Assembly (NCBI GenBank): GCA_039808325.1
Contig: JBDHSU010000060.1
Coordinates: 1 to 23,152 of the forward strand
DNA length: 23,152 bases
Direction: 5' to 3'
Source: JAFKKS01 sp039808325
GTDB taxonomy: Bacteria; Pseudomonadota; Alphaproteobacteria; Rhizobiales; Xanthobacteraceae
In this document: positions 23,054 to 23,152 of the stretch, in pieces
How positions within the stretch are numbered: the first letter of the stretch is position 1
How the letters are laid out: each line of letters opens with the position of its first letter
Made by a program: the position numbers and the translations under genes
Notes under the pieces: model-generated
What the model was told of the DNA's origin: nothing
The model's database searches: none
The model's input: the letters and a program-made list of their open reading frames with translations, nothing else

Positions 23054-23152
23054 TCAGAACAAGCGCAGCACGGCCTGGTCGGCCTGCGAGGCGAGGGAGA
23101 GCGCCGTGGTCGAGAGCTGCTGGCGGGTCTGCAGGGCGAGGAGGTTGGCGGC
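23054..23152 (-). CDS. Second flagellin gene, C-terminal 32 codons, cut by window edge
   Basis: The minus-strand frame ends at TGA (23054-23056). The 96 coding bases from 23057 to the edge match 21464-21559 of the complete flagellin gene with a single difference (C for T), encoding the same C-terminal D0 helix (ALQTRQQLSTTALSLASQAD) and ending LRLF, without the final Ser of the other copy. It is therefore a tandem flagellin paralogue upstream of the first, with its own terminator. Its N-terminus lies beyond the window. Confidence 0.9.
   Translation of the reverse strand, partial: AANLLALQTRQQLSTTALSLASQADQAVLRLF

Overview
This is a GC-rich chromosomal window from an alphaproteobacterium, most likely of the order Hyphomicrobiales (Rhizobiales) and near the Bradyrhizobium/Xanthobacteraceae side. 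The evidence is the alphaproteobacterial flagellin regulators FlbT and FlaF beside tandem flagellin genes, a sigma-54 type promoter before flgE, a GGAAC-N16-CGTT (EcfG general-stress) promoter, the YcjX/YcjF pair, and interspersed palindromes of the kind common in Bradyrhizobium-like genomes. The placement is inferred from gene content, not from a marker gene. No rRNA, tRNA, CRISPR array, integrase or transposase was seen.

Layout. (1) Positions 1-4273, minus strand: a polytopic membrane protein, a large secreted SGNH/GDSL hydrolase and a class C beta-lactamase cut by the left edge, all transcribed leftward. (2) 4397-5572, plus: a CoxE-like VWA-domain protein whose usual MoxR ATPase partner lies about 7 kb away (12557-13402, minus). 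(3) 5575-7286: a small two-helix membrane protein (minus), a DUF892 ferritin-like protein behind an EcfG-type promoter (plus) with a clear terminator, and an unknown membrane-anchored protein (plus). (4) 7296-10537, minus: sixA-type phosphatase, then ycjX and ycjF, which overlap by ATGA; an inverted pair of REP-like palindromes lies between sixA and ycjX. (5) 10835-12544, plus: an FAD-dependent oxidoreductase with a histone-H1-like basic tail. (6) 13662-14786, plus: an exported MsrA/MsrB methionine sulfoxide reductase pair. (7) 14927-20383, plus: a sigma-54 promoter and flgE-flgK-flgL. (8) 20537-23152, minus: a second, edge-truncated flagellin gene, terminator, complete flagellin gene, flbT and flaF.

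The right-hand third builds and controls the hook, hook-filament junction and filament. FlgE, FlgK and FlgL make the hook and junctions, flagellin makes the filament, and FlbT/FlaF control flagellin expression and secretion after transcription. The middle is a mixed housekeeping and stress segment: periplasmic methionine repair, a ferritin-like stress protein under probable EcfG control, and a MoxR-VWA pair likely to act as a chaperone-like assembly machine on an unknown client.

No stretch over 300 bases lacks a gene. The longest gaps are 10538-10834 (possible EcfG promoter within an inverted repeat), 13403-13661 (divergent moxR/msrA promoter region), 14787-15004 (terminator and sigma-54 promoter) and 5845-6051 (GC palindrome and EcfG promoter). 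I found no clearly undescribed system. The most interesting items are the stress-promoter matches, the basic-tailed oxidoreductase, the split MoxR/VWA pair and the flagellar regulatory layout.
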